64,000 nt of DNA from Paludisphaera borealis. Lineage in GTDB: Bacteria > Planctomycetota > Planctomycetia > Isosphaerales > Isosphaeraceae. Position 1 is the stretch's first letter, and the number at the start of each line of letters is the position of its first letter. A program made the translations under genes and the position numbers. Under the pieces are notes generated by a model, which did not search any database, was not told the origin of the DNA, and worked only from the letters and a program-made list of their open reading frames with translations. The stretch spans positions 5,084,001-5,148,000 of the forward strand of contig NZ_CP019082.1 in NCBI RefSeq assembly GCF_001956985.1. Reading direction: 5' to 3'. Below, in pieces: positions 43,838-53,964 of this stretch.

Positions 43838-44839
43838 ATGATGCAGCGATTCCTCCCCGTTCTGGCCCTGGCCTGCCTTTCCTTCTCGCCGTTCAACACG
43901 TCGGCCCGGGCTGATGAGACGGGAACGGCCATGGCCGAGGCCGCCCAGCGGTTCCTCGGGGCGCTCGACGATACGCATCGGGCCCAGGCGAGCTTCGCCT
44001 TCGACTGTCCCGAGCGGTTCAACTGGCACTGGATTCCCCGGCCGCGGAACGGGCTGCCGATCAAGGAGTTGACCGCCGACCAGCGCGCCCTCGCCTTCGG
44101 CCTGCTCAACACCGGGCTGTCGACCAAGGGAGTGCTCAAGGCCACCACGATCATGAGCTACGAGGAGATCCTCCGCGTTCAGGAGCACGGCACCGGCCCG
44201 GTCCGCGACCCGGAACTCTATTACGTCAGCGTCTTCGGAACCCCGGGCGACCAGGGCGAATGGGGATGGCGGATCGAGGGGCACCACCTGTCGCTCAACT
44301 TCACGCTCAAGGACGGCAAGGTCGTCTCAGCCACCCCGTTCATGTTCGGTTCGAATCCCGCGAAGGTGAAGGACGGCGGACGCAAGGGGCTGCGCAACCT
44401 CGTCGAGATCGAGGAACCGGCCAACGCCCTGATCACGTCGCTCGACGACGCCCAGCGCAAGGAGGCGATCGTCTCCGAGGACGTCCCCGACGTGACCACC
44501 ACGCCCAACTCGGCCCGGCCCGAACTGCCGGCGCCGGTGGGGATCTCGACCGACAAGCTCAACGCCAGCCAGCGCGCTCTCTTGACCAAGTTCGTCTCGG
44601 CCTACCAGGTCAACTTCCCCGAGCCGATCCGCAACGACCTCGCCGACAAGCTCGCCAGGGCCCCCCAGACGTACCACTTCGCCTGGTACGGACCGGCCGA
44701 CCCCGCCAAGCCTCACGCCTTCCGCCTCCAGGGCCCGGCGCTCTACATCGACTTCAACATCAAGCAGGACGAGGCCAACCACATTCACACCTTCTACCGC
44801 AACACCGCCGGCGACTTCGGTCTCCCCTCGGCGAACTGA
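43838..44839 (+). CDS. Secreted DUF3500 protein
   Basis: A 333-residue protein starting at ATG 43838, or the adjacent ATG 43841, which has better spacing from CGGAG at 43828-43832. The signal peptide is QRFLPVLALACLSFSPFNTSARA. The mature domain matches DUF3500: AAQRFLGALDDTHRAQASFAF, WHWIPRPRNGLPI, GWRIEGHHLSLNF, and a closing HIHTFYRNTAGDFG. These His/Trp motifs are hallmarks of the family, whose function is unknown. Confidence 0.88.
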   Translation: MMQRFLPVLALACLSFSPFNTSARADETGTAMAEAAQRFLGALDDTHRAQASFAFDCPERFNWHWIPRPRNGLPIKELTADQRALAFGLLNTGLSTKGVLKATTIMSYEEILRVQEHGTGPVRDPELYYVSVFGTPGDQGEWGWRIEGHHLSLNFTLKDGKVVSATPFMFGSNPAKVKDGGRKGLRNLVEIEEPANALITSLDDAQRKEAIVSEDVPDVTTTPNSARPELPAPVGISTDKLNASQRALLTKFVSAYQVNFPEPIRNDLADKLARAPQTYHFAWYGPADPAKPHAFRLQGPALYIDFNIKQDEANHIHTFYRNTAGDFGLPSAN

Positions 44840-45103
44840 CCACGCGCGGGCCAAGGGTTGTCAGACCCAACGAAACCCTTGGCCCCTCCCGGACCCCGAA
44901 GCGAACGCCGACCACCGGCGACGTCAGAACAAGTAAAGAATTTTTAATGCACCATGAGGTTTTTTCGCAACGTTGGAACGCCGAAAAAGGCTTTATTAAG
45001 CGTTAATTGCGGACAAAGTGGGATCGGCCCTCAGAACATGGTATGATGCGGCCACCGTCGGCCCGTTTCGCCACGCCGAGGGCACTACCTGGGTGGACGA
45101 CTG

Positions 45104-46860
45104 ATGATGGAGCTTCGCATTCCCGTGGTTCTGACGACGGTCGCGATCGCCTGGCTGGGCGTGTTCGAGCCCGTCGCGGTCGGCGCGGGCCAGGGGGGGG
45201 CGTTCTCGAAGCACGTCGCCGTGGCGCAGGAAGGGAACGCGGCCGGCGCGGGTCGGGAGGCCCTCCGCCAGGGGGGCAACGCGATCGACGCGGCGGTGGC
45301 GACGGCCTTCGCTCTGGCGGCGACCCTGCCGGAAGCAGGGAATCTGGGGGGCGGCGGATTCCTCGTCGCCTACCTGCCCGGATCGCGCGAGGTGGTGACC
45401 GTCGATTTCCGGGAGACCGCGCCGGCCTCGGCGACGCCCCGGATGTATCTCGACGGCAAGGGCGAGCTGCGGCCTCGCCACCGCGCCGGGGCGTGGTCGG
45501 CGGGCGTCCCGGGGACGGTTCGCGGCCTGGGCCTGGCCCATGCGAAGTGGGGCAAGCTCCCTTGGCGCGACCTGGTGACCCCCGCCGCGCGGCTGGCCCG
45601 CGAGGGGTTCGCGATCTCGGCCGAACTGGCCGACGCCCTCAACGACCAGTTGCGGCCCCGGACCGTCGAGCCGACCGGCCCGGCGAGGCGCGACTACCAC
45701 GGCCGGCTGGTCGACTTCCCCGAGTCGGTCGCCGCGTATCAGCGGCCCGACCGACAGCCCTGGAAGGCCGGCGATCGGCTGGTTCAGCCCGATCTCGCCG
45801 CGACCCTCGAACGGATCGCCGTCGGCGGCCCCGACGAGTTCTACAAGGGGAAGACCGCCGAGCTGATCGCGGCCTACATGGCTGAGCAGGACGGCTTCGT
45901 CACCCGCGACGACCTCGCCGGCTACGAGGCCAAGCAGCGTCCGCCGGTGAAGACGACCTTCCGCGGGCATGACATCTACGGCATGGGGCCGCCGTCGTCG
46001 GGGGGCGTCGTCCTCTGCCAGATGCTCAACATCCTGGAGCGGTACGACCTCAAGGCCGATGGTCCTCGATCCCCCCGGACGCTCCACCGGGTGACCGAGG
46101 CGATGCGTCGGGCGTACTTCACGCGCGCCGACCGGCTGGCCGACCCCGACTTCGTCGACGTGCCGACGGCCGAGCTGACCTCGAAGGCCGCCGCCGACGC
46201 CCTGGCCGGCGGCATCGGCGAGCAGGCGACCCCGAGCGCGGCGCTCGCCCCGTTCCCGATCGTGTCGGCCGCCGAGTCGAACCACACGACCCACCTCTCG
46301 ACCATGGACGCCGCCGGCGGCGCGGTCGCCCTTACGTATACCCTGGAGGATTCGTACGGGTCGAAGGCCGTAGTCACGGGGGCGGGGTTCTTGCTGAACA
46401 ACGAGATGGGCGACTTCAACCTGAGGCCCGGCCGCACCGACGACGCCGGCGCGATCGGCACGGCCCCCAACCTGATCGCCCCCCGCAAGCGGATGCTCAG
46501 CTCGCAGTGTCCGACCCTGGCGCTCAAGGACGGCGCGGTCCGCCTGGTCGCCGGCTCGCCGGGGGGCGGACGATCCCCAACACCACGCTCTGGATCGTCC
46601 TGAACGTGCTCGAATTCAGCCTCGACCCCCAGGCGGCCGTCGCCGCCCCTCGAACGCACCACCCGTGGTTCCCGGACGTCCTGTACCTGGAAGGGCGCGA
46701 CTGGCCCGAGCCGACCCTGAAGGGCCTGACCGCCCGGGGCCACGCCTGGCGGACGGTCGGCCGCCAGGGCGTCGCCAACACCATCGTCGTTGACGCCGCC
46801 GGCCTCCGCCACGGCGTCCCCGACCCCCGCCGCGCGACCGCGAAGGCCTCGGGCGATTGA
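45104..46860 (+). CDS. ggt: Gamma-glutamyltransferase, interrupted by a -1 frameshift at 46561-46566
   Basis: The N-terminal frame (45104-46603) shows FSKHVAVAQEGNAAGAGREAL, GGGGFLVAYLPG and the maturation/nucleophile region NHTTHLSTMDAAGGAVALTY, then LLNNEMGDFN. It runs out of frame after LVAGSPGG. The family continuation GGRTIPNTTLWIVLNVLEF, DPQAAVAAPRTHHPWFPD is found in another frame up to 46860. The switch lies at CC-GGGGGG-C (six G at 46561-46566); seven G would restore about 585 codons. A signal peptide fits a periplasmic enzyme that cleaves glutathione-type gamma-glutamyl bonds. It may be intact in the organism if the gap is a base-calling error. Confidence 0.9.
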
Positions 46861-47239
46861 TCCCGGTTCCCGACCGCGGCGGCGGAGTTCTCGGGAACTT
46901 GATGCCGTCCTCACGGCGTTTACACATGAGCGTGCGATGATGGTATCGCGGCGATTCCAGCCTGAGAAGAACGAGGACCTGCGCCCAGGCCCGCGGCTCT
47001 TGATCCGCCGGCGAAACCCCGTGATTTCCCGCGTCGCGGCCCGCCCGGGGGCGTTCTTCGGAAACCCGAAAATCCGCGCGGCACAAGCCGCGACATCCTC
47101 CGTAGGTCTGACGTCCGTGCTCCTCTGAAGGCCATGGCCCCAGGGGAAGATCGCTTGATCGCTTGCTTGCATGCGTAGCCGTGTTGATCTTGAAATGGGA
47201 CAACCTGCTGGATGGATCCGCGTCTCATTTGGGTGAGGG
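46861..47239. other. Intergenic region; no gene supported
   Basis: Several overlapping frames exist here but none has gene-like codon bias together with a start signal. No repeat copy was recognised. Confidence 0.5.
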
Positions 47240-47470
47240 ATGGTCATAAGGATTGCGAACATGGTGAACGAAGCTCGCTCCACCAGTCCGACGGTGATGT
47301 TAAGGATCAGCGACGGCTCTCGCGAGATGCGTCGGGCGTTCACGGACTTCGGCCAGGCGGTGCAGAGCGCCGAGGCGTACGCCGGAGCCGGGTTCATGGT
47401 CGACGTGATCTCGGCGACGGGCCTGTTTCTGATGGGTTTCGAGCCGCGCTGGCAAGGGGTCGCGGTTTGA
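47240..47470 (+). CDS. Small hypothetical protein
   Basis: A 76-residue frame (ATG 47240, or ATG 47261 giving 69 residues). It reads like a compact alpha/beta protein: VMLRISDGSREMRRAFTDF, a helix AVQSAEAYA, then GFMVDVISATGLFLMGFEP. No family was recognised. Gene-like composition and an isolated position make it plausible. Confidence 0.5.
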   Translation: MVIRIANMVNEARSTSPTVMLRISDGSREMRRAFTDFGQAVQSAEAYAGAGFMVDVISATGLFLMGFEPRWQGVAV

Positions 47471-47711
47471 TCCGGAACGGCCGTCGGGGTCGAAATCCCG
47501 TGAAAAACGAGGTCTGGAGCGTTCCGAAGCCCCGAAATCCCGGAAAATTCAGGAATTTCGCGAGTTGCGCCTGATTTTCTGTGGAGGTTTCCGGCATAAT
47601 CGTCGAAAACGATCGGCAGGAACCTCGCCGGCCGCTCTCATTGGAGAGAGGGGAACCGACTGGTTCGCCATGAGTTAAGGCTTCGACCTCTCACAGGAGG
47701 ATATTTCCCCG

Positions 47712-48089
47712 ATGGCCAAGAAAGCCGCCGCCAAAGCCGCCCCCAAGGCCGCCGAGACCAAACCGGCCGCAGTCGAAAAGCCGGCCGCCAAGCCCGCGAC
47801 CAAGACCGAGATCTTCAGCGCCCTGGCCGACAAGACGCAGTTGAGCAAGAAGGACGTCGCCTCGGTCTTCGACGGCCTGGTCGAGCTGCTCGGCAAGGAG
47901 CTGGGCAAGAAGGGCCCGGGCCTGTTCGTGATCCCCGGCGTGCTCAAGATCAAGGTCGTGCACAAGCCGGCCACCAAGGCGCGCCCGGGCTTCAACCCGG
48001 CCACCAAGGAGCAGATCACGATCAAGGCCAAGCCGGCCCGCAAGGCCATCAAGATCCTGCCGCTGAAGGCCCTCAAGGACATGATCTGA
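47712..48089 (+). CDS. HU-family DNA-binding protein with Lys/Ala-rich N-terminal extension
   Basis: A 125-residue protein. The first 30 residues are a lysine/alanine/proline-rich tail (AKKAAAKAAPKAAETKPAA), like eukaryotic H1-type extensions and those of some actinobacterial and planctomycete HU proteins. Residues about 31-120 are an HU/IHF-type domain: KTEIFSALADKTQLSKKDVAS, GLVELLGKELGKKGPG, then FVIPGVLKIKVVHKPATKARPGF and FNPATKE beta-arm. AGGAGG at 47695-47700 precedes the ATG. It would compact the nucleoid. A terminator-like hairpin follows. Confidence 0.9.
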   Translation: MAKKAAAKAAPKAAETKPAAVEKPAAKPATKTEIFSALADKTQLSKKDVASVFDGLVELLGKELGKKGPGLFVIPGVLKIKVVHKPATKARPGFNPATKEQITIKAKPARKAIKILPLKALKDMI

Positions 48090-48096
48090 ACGAGCC

Positions 48097-48135
48097 GCCG
48101 CGTCCGATCCCGCGACGCGGCCGACTCTTCTTTCC
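48097..48135 (+). terminator. Probable intrinsic terminator of the HU-like gene
   Basis: An 8-bp GC-rich stem (GCCGCGTC at 48097-48104 with GACGCGGC at 48114-48121, 9-nt loop) is followed by a pyrimidine/T-rich tract (CGACTCTTCTTTCCC). It lies 8 bases after the stop, between two convergent genes. Confidence 0.55.
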
Positions 48136-48199
48136 CGGCGGGGCGGTTCGTCACGAATCCCGCCTCGCCTCGCCTCGCCCGCCCTCCTCGCCTCTCGTT

Positions 48200-49153
48200 T
48201 CAGTGATCGGCCCCTCGGAACCACGATACGAAACGGTCCAGGCCCTCGCGGAACGGCGTTTTGGGCTGATAGCCCAGTTCCTGGGCGGCCCTGGAGACGT
48301 CGGCGAAGGTCTGGCGGACGTCGCCCGGCTGTTCCGGAAGCCGCTCGATCCTCGGCGTCTTGCCGAGCGCCTCGCCGAGCATCTCGATCATGGTCCGCAG
48401 CTCGATCGGGTGGGAGTTCCCTAGGTTGTACAGATGATGATCCGTGCAACGGTCGATCGCCCGGACGACGCCGTCGACGACGTCCTCGACGAACGTGTAG
48501 TCGCGGCGGGTGCGGCCGTCGCCGAACATCGGCACCGGGTCGCCGCGGTCGATCCGCCGGGCGAACGAGGCGACGGCCAGGTCGGGCCGGTTCCTCGGCC
48601 CGTAGGCCGTGAAGAACCGCAGCCCGGTCACCGGCAGGCCGTGGAGGTGGTGGAACGCGTGGGCCATCAGCTCGCAGGCCTTCTTGGACGCCGCGTAGGG
48701 GCTCACCGGCGCGTCGACCGGATCGGTCTCGCGGAACGGGGCGGTGGAGCGGTCGCCGTAGACGCTCGAACTGGACGCGTACACGAACCGCGGCCGGGGC
48801 TCGATCCGCGACGCCGCCTCGAGCCAGCGGACCGTCCCCACCACGTTGACGTCGGCGTACAGCGCGGGCTCGGCGATGCTCGGCCGGACCCCGGCCTTGG
48901 CCGCCAGGTGGACGATCGCGTCGGGCCGAAAGGCCTGGAGCAGGGCCTCGACCCCGTGCGCGTCGCGGACGTCCAGCTCGACCAGCCGGCATCGCGGGTT
49001 GGCGAGGGCGGCGGCCAGATTCGCCTCCTTGAGCGCCCGGGCGTAGAACGGATCGAAGTCGTCGACCACGACCACCTCGCGGCCGTCGCGCAGCAGGCGG
49101 TCGACCAGGTGCGATCCGATGAAGCCGGCGCCTCCCGTCACGACGACCCTCAT
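48200..49153 (-). CDS. NAD-dependent sugar epimerase/dehydratase (UDP-glucuronate 4-epimerase-like)
   Basis: A 317-residue extended short-chain dehydrogenase. The NAD-binding GGAGFIGSHL motif is at the N-terminus, with VVDDFDPFY following. Ser/Tyr/Lys catalytic elements are in YASSSSVYGD and SPYAASKKACE. TGLRFFTAYGPRNRPDLA and the RRDYTFVEDVV region match nucleotide-sugar 4-epimerases of the GalE/LspL type. ATG 49153 overlaps the stop of the upstream gene (ATGA), placing it last in a three-gene operon. It probably supplies a nucleotide sugar for envelope glycans. Confidence 0.94.
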   Translation of the reverse strand: MRVVVTGGAGFIGSHLVDRLLRDGREVVVVDDFDPFYARALKEANLAAALANPRCRLVELDVRDAHGVEALLQAFRPDAIVHLAAKAGVRPSIAEPALYADVNVVGTVRWLEAASRIEPRPRFVYASSSSVYGDRSTAPFRETDPVDAPVSPYAASKKACELMAHAFHHLHGLPVTGLRFFTAYGPRNRPDLAVASFARRIDRGDPVPMFGDGRTRRDYTFVEDVVDGVVRAIDRCTDHHLYNLGNSHPIELRTMIEMLGEALGKTPRIERLPEQPGDVRQTFADVSRAAQELGYQPKTPFREGLDRFVSWFRGADH

Positions 49154-52026
49154 TCGACGATCAGCTCCCAGTGGAACGCGGCGGCGCGGCCGTCGACGAC
49201 CAGGGCGACGCCCTCGTCGCCGGCGAGCGATTCGAGCTTGGCGGGGCCGACCCGCTTGCCCGTGTTGTCCAGGACGTAGGCCTTGACCGGCCCCTTGCGC
49301 AGCCATTCGACGCGGGCCTCGACCGGTTGCTGGAGGAACGGCGGTCGGCCCGGGTCGGCCGTGTCGCGTTTCCAGGGGTCGACCCAGCGGAAGCCCGTGG
49401 GCTCGACCCGGGCGACGACCGTGACCAGCAGCCGCTTGGCCGAGGCGATCGGCTCGGGGCCGACCGACGACGCGACGACTACCGAGAACGTCGTGGCGGA
49501 CGAGACCTTCAAGGCGGGGAACGAGGCGGTCTGGCCGCCGATCCAGCCCGCGAGCCCCTGGGTGTAGGGGGTGTTGATCGTCAGCGCGGCGCGGGTGGGG
49601 TCCCAGCCCGGCGTCTGGTGTTTCCGCCGATCGGCGTCGCGGGCGTTCCCCTTCTCGGTCTTGTCGGCCTGGCCCCTGAGCAGGATCGACGCGGCGTGCG
49701 GCCAGACGGCGTAGACCTGCGGCGAGCCGTTGGCGACCTCGGGGATCTGGAAGATGTCCTCCCCCCCACGGTCCCGACCGGTCCATCGCCCCACACCTGC
49801 GGGTAGACGAAGACCCCCGGCGCACCAGGGCGTCCCAGTCTTCGTGAGAGGCGGTCGCGGCGGCGAGGAGCTGGTCGGCCGCCTCGTGGGGGAAGGCCCA
49901 CGCTCCGTTGGTCTGCGGGCACCACTGGCCGACCACGTAGGGTTTTCCGGAGGTCGTCTTGCGACTGGCGCCCGACGTCAGGCCGCCGTCCAGGCTCCAG
50001 AGTTGCGACCGCATCTCGGGGGCGATCCAGGTGGACGGCGACCAGTAGAGGCGGTCGTCGATCAGGTCGAGGCCGGGGGCTCCGAGGGCGCTGACGAATT
50101 CGGGCTCGCGCCGCCAGTGCGAGACGCTGGCGATCGGCGCGCGCACCCCGCTCTTGCGGAGCTTGTCGGCCCGTTCCTTCCAGTGGGCGGATTCGACGCC
50201 CTGCCAGAACCGCCGTCCGGCGCCTCCCACGGTCTTCTCGGCGCGCGTCCGCAGCTCGGCCGCGTAGGGGGCGGGCAGGGCGTCGGGATGGTCGATCAGG
50301 TCGAACAGGGAGATCTCGCCGGCCATTGTCACCCAGGCGAGGGCGGGGTCGTCGCGGAGCGCCAGCTTGGTCTCGCCGTTGACGTGGCCCAGCAAGGCCA
50401 GCGACGTATCGAGCGTCAGCTTGTCGAGGACGGGGTCGACGATCGAGGCCGGGCCGCCGCCGGCGGGAAGCAGGCCGGCCGACTTCACGCCGTCGTCGTC
50501 CCGGAACCGGCGGTTGCTCTGAAGCTCCAAGGCCACGTAGACGCCTCGGGCCTTGAGGGCGGCGATCAGGTGGTCGAGCCGCTCCAGGGCGTTGGGGTCG
50601 AACTCCTTGGTGTCGTCGCGGGTGTCGTCGATCAGGCTGCGGTTGGGTCCGAGCGGGGTGTCGAGGTCGCCGATCCGCACGAGGTTGACGCCCGATCGGG
50701 CCAGGCGGTCGGCCAGCGCGTCGGCCCGTTCGGCTTCAAGGAACGCGGCGGGCGCGATCAGGCTGACGCCGAAGAACTGGGCCCGCCCCCCCGGCTGAAC
50801 TGGAGTCGGCCGTCCTTCGCCGTGACGAAGCCCTTGGATCCGGCGTGGCCGTCGTGGAGGAACGAGAAGTCGAGGGCCGACCGGGGGGCGATCGTCGTCG
50901 AGGGGGGGAGTTTGAGCCAGTCGTCGACGTCGTCCTCGACGTGGAACGGGGTCCAGCTCGTCAGTTCGGGGTTGGGCGAGCTGACGACTTCGACGTCGTC
51001 GATGCGGATCGAGCCGAGGCCGTCGGTCTTCTCGAACTGGACGACCGCCCGATGCGCCCCTTGGGGCACGCGGACGACCGCTTGTTGGTCTCGCCAATCG
51101 AACGAGCCGGCCCACTGGAACGCCGGGACGCCCCCACCTCCCGCGAGCGGCTCGCCGGCGGGATCGAGGAAGTAGAACGAGGCGACGGCACCGCCGCCGC
51201 CGCGCAGGCCCTGGGCCTTGGCGGAAAGCGAGATCTGCAACGAAGTCACGCCGTCGACCGGCAAGGCCAGGCCGGTCAAGACCCGGGCGCCCGACTTCGA
51301 CAGCTCGACCGCCGACGCGGAATCGTGGCCGGGAAACGTCCGGTGGGCCTCGCCGTTGACGACCCAGTAGGTCGGCGCGGGGTCGCCCAGCTCGAAGTCG
51401 CCGTTGACCACCAGGTTGGTCGCCTCGGTCGGCCGTCGCGGAATCAGGTCGAAGGTCAGGCCGTCGACGTCGAGCGTGCCGGAGGCGCCGAGCAGGCCGA
51501 CCGACATGATGGCGTCGTGCGTTCCGGGGGGGACGGCGATCCGCTTCGCCACCCGGGTCCAGCGGTCGCCGACGGCGTGGGTCCAGGGGCCCATCAGCCC
51601 GCGCGACAGCGTGCGCAGCTCGTCGCCCAGGAAGTCGATCATGAGGCTGGGCTCCTCGCCCATCCGCTCGCCGTGCTGAACATTCTTCGAGCGGATCCAG
51701 AGGCCGATCACGATCGCCTCGGTCTCGCGACCGTCGATGCCGAACGCCCGGCTGAGCCGCGCGGGGCGGCCGCGATGGAGGCATTCGAACCGGATGAAGC
51801 GGGGGCCCGACGCCCCCCCGGTCGTCTGGATGACGGCGTCGCGGGCGTTGTACCAGCCGTCGGGGACGCCGTCCGCGTTCGCGTCCGTCTCCAGATCGTC
51901 GCGCGCGGGAGGAGGCGTCCGGACGATCTCCGGCGCGGACTGGGCCCGGCACGACGGGGCGGTCGCCGGGACGAGGACGCTGGCAAGGCCCAAAACGGTC
52001 AGGACGAGCGACGTATACCTGGTCAC
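49150..52026 (-). CDS. Large secreted glycosidase-like protein, interrupted by three homopolymer frameshifts
   Basis: About 958 residues if read through. The N-terminal frame (from ATG 52026 to about 50790) has a signal peptide, a calcium-turn-like DANADGVPDGWYN and a CBM-like jelly-roll (NLVVNGDFELGDPAPTYW; SIRIDDVEVVSSP). The middle, in another frame, is a TIM-barrel-like region (FFGVSLIAPAAFLEAERADA, SGVNLVRIGDLDTPLG, LKARGVYVALELQSN). It is joined through GVFVYPQVWGDGPVGT in a third frame to a beta-rich end (GEDIFQIPEVANGSPQVYAV). Breaks are at 50786-50792 (7 C), 49814-49818 (5 C) and 49761-49767 (7 C). One extra base in each run restores the frame. It overlaps both operon neighbours by 4 bases. 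Likely a glycoside-hydrolase-type enzyme; family not assigned. Confidence 0.75.
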
Positions 52027-52892
52027 GAGGCCCCTCCGTCGTTCGCGGGAGCTTTCGGCTTCTGAGAATCGCGCCCGGCCTTCGGCGTCGACGTCGGGGC
52101 CGGCGACCGCTTGGGCTCGGCCGGCTCGCTGAGCGCCTTGCCGGTCATCGGCACGAACAGCGTCGGCTTCAGCTCCTTGTCGATCAACTTGCCGTCCTTC
52201 TTGATGATCAGGTGGACGATCTGGTTGAACCGGTCGCCCAGGGGGATCACCATCCGGCCTCCCTCCTTGAGCTGGTCGATCAGGGGCTTGGGGATGCGAT
52301 GAGGGGCGCAGGTGACGATGATCGCGTCGAACGGGGCCGCGTCGGGCCAGCCTTCGTAGCCGTCGCCGATCCTTGTGTGGATGTTGGTGTACCCCAGTTC
52401 CTTGTGGACCTTCGCGGCGCGCTCGCCGAGCGGCCGGTGGATCTCGACGGAGTACACGTCCTTGACCAGTCGCGAGAGGATCGACGACTGGTAGCCGGAG
52501 CCGGTGCCGACCTCATAGACCTTGTCGGTCGGCTTGGGGTCGAGGACCTCGGTCATGAACGCGACGTCGTACGGCGGGGTGATCGTCTGGCCCTCGCCGA
52601 TCGGGATCGACTCGTCATCGTAGGCCTGCCGGCTGGTCTTGGGGGGGAGGAACTTGTGCCGGGGGACCGTCCGGAAGGCGTCGAGGACGCGGGGGTTCTT
52701 GATCCCCCGCTCGACCAGATGGCGCTGGACCATCCGCCGGCGGGCCGGGGCGGTCGGGTCGTCGTCGGTCGCCGGCTTCGCCGTCGGCGCTGGCTCCTTC
52801 GGCTTCGCCGCCGGCTCCTGGGCGCCGGCCGCCGCCAGGCCGAGGCTCCAGAACAGGATCAGGGCGGTACCCGCTCTCGCGCGTCGTTCCAT
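52023..52892 (-). CDS. pcm: Exported protein-L-isoaspartate O-methyltransferase
   Basis: A 289-residue protein. A signal peptide (TALILFWSLGLAAAGAQ) and a Pro/Ala/Lys linker precede the PCMT domain (about 50-260): MVQRHLVERGIKNPRVLDAF, AYDDESIPIGEGQTIT and the SAM-binding VYEVGTGSGYQSSIL, then VYSVEIHRPLGERA and GGRMVIPLG. It methylates damaged isoaspartyl residues using SAM. SAM is cytosolic, so a signal peptide on this enzyme is odd, although planctomycetes often show it. A charged, Pro-rich C-terminal tail is extra. First gene of the operon; its stop overlaps the next start. Confidence 0.93.
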   Translation of the reverse strand: MERRARAGTALILFWSLGLAAAGAQEPAAKPKEPAPTAKPATDDDPTAPARRRMVQRHLVERGIKNPRVLDAFRTVPRHKFLPPKTSRQAYDDESIPIGEGQTITPPYDVAFMTEVLDPKPTDKVYEVGTGSGYQSSILSRLVKDVYSVEIHRPLGERAAKVHKELGYTNIHTRIGDGYEGWPDAAPFDAIIVTCAPHRIPKPLIDQLKEGGRMVIPLGDRFNQIVHLIIKKDGKLIDKELKPTLFVPMTGKALSEPAEPKRSPAPTSTPKAGRDSQKPKAPANDGGAS

Positions 52893-53167
52893 CAGAGGCT
52901 CCCTTCCTCGACCGGCTTCGCCGCTCTCGCCGCATGTCGCGGCCTGCTCTCGACCTGTATCATACTACCATTGTCACGATGCGCGAGGCTTCCCCCGAAA
53001 AAACCGTCCCCCTCCCATGCGTCGGCTTCCGGATATTCCGAACGAGACCCCGTCTACGAGCGTACCAGGAGACGCCTGGCGGCGCGGCTGCGCAGGCGAT
53101 CCAAAGCCCCGCGACTTCGCATCTTACGGCCCGGGTGTGGCGGCTGGGCGACGGCTCGGGAATGGCG

Positions 53168-53196
53168 TTGGTGAAAACGGACGGAATCGCTATAAT
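53168..53196 (+). promoter_or_regulatory. Sigma-70-type promoter for the gene at 53232
   Basis: TTGGTG (53168-53173) and a perfect TATAAT (53191-53196) are separated by 17 bases. This predicts transcription starting near 53203, about 30 bases before the gene. It is the clearest housekeeping-type promoter in the window. Confidence 0.65.
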
Positions 53197-53231
53197 TCGA
53201 TCTGTCAAGCGGATGTTGTCGAGCCTATAAG

Positions 53232-53753
53232 TTGTTCCTGGCGAACAGCCTGGAGAGATTCTTGGCGACCTGGCGGCGAATCCGACGATTTCTGGTCCCT
53301 GGCTTGCTGATGGGGCTCGCCTGCGCGTCGGCCCTGGCTGTGGCCGCGGAGGCTCCTCGCAAGGTCGAGGAGGTCGTGGTGCGGGGCAAGGCCGTGCTGC
53401 TGACAGAGGCCGTCAAGGAGCTGAAGCTGGACGTCGCGATCGATCCCGAGCCGGCCTCGAAGCAGGTGGTCGTGATCGGCGACGACGGCGTGGTGACGCC
53501 GTTGCTGTCGGACGTCGCCACCCGGGCCTTGTTCCAGGACGATCGTCTGCGAGGGCGTCGGGTCGAGGTCAAGGCGAGGCGGTTCTCCGGGGTTCCCTAC
53601 ATCCAGGCGGTCACGTTCCGGGTCGAGCAGGACGGCCGGTTCCAGACGCCGGAGTATTACTGCAACATCTGCACGATCAGCGTCCGGTATCCGCAGACCT
53701 GCCCCTGCTGTCAGGGGGACATGGAGCTTCGGATGAAGCCGGAGCGGCCGTGA
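53232..53753 (+). CDS. Hypothetical exported protein with C-terminal zinc-ribbon-like cysteines
   Basis: Up to 173 residues from TTG 53232; TTG 53262 (behind GGAGAG) and ATG 53310 are other possible starts. A hydrophobic signal or anchor helix (FLVPGLLMGLACASALAVAAEA) is followed by a beta-rich domain at about 42-135 (VVVRGKAVLLTEAVKELKLD, VVVIGDDGVVTPLL). A C-terminal CNIC ... CPCC cysteine set (YYCNICTISVRYPQTCPCC) could bind zinc. The family is unknown, but the strong promoter upstream supports real expression. Confidence 0.7.
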   Translation: MFLANSLERFLATWRRIRRFLVPGLLMGLACASALAVAAEAPRKVEEVVVRGKAVLLTEAVKELKLDVAIDPEPASKQVVVIGDDGVVTPLLSDVATRALFQDDRLRGRRVEVKARRFSGVPYIQAVTFRVEQDGRFQTPEYYCNICTISVRYPQTCPCCQGDMELRMKPERP

Positions 53754-53964
53754 GGCGGATTCGGTCCGCTCGTTGATTTTCTTTTCGCGCGCGGTTCGGC
53801 GGCCCGGCGGCGTTCTCCCTGGCGAGGCTTGAAAAAGCATCGGGCGCGGGCGAGCGGGCGAATCTCGGGTGGGCGATCGCGGGTAAGGTGTTGAGGGGTG
53901 TTGGATCGTTTTTTCGTCCCCCGTGGGGACGCGAATTGAAACCGTGCGAGGGGTGGGATCGAAC

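Noticed and set aside
45042-45047. Promoter for ggt with -10 TATGAT
   Set aside because: No acceptable -35 hexamer at 16-18 bases upstream, so evidence is too weak to list.
49154-51952. A single 1250-residue protein spanning the epimerase and much of the glycosidase-like gene
   Set aside because: Only the epimerase part and the middle barrel-like part are meaningful; the rest of this frame is shadow, made continuous by the homopolymer frame breaks.
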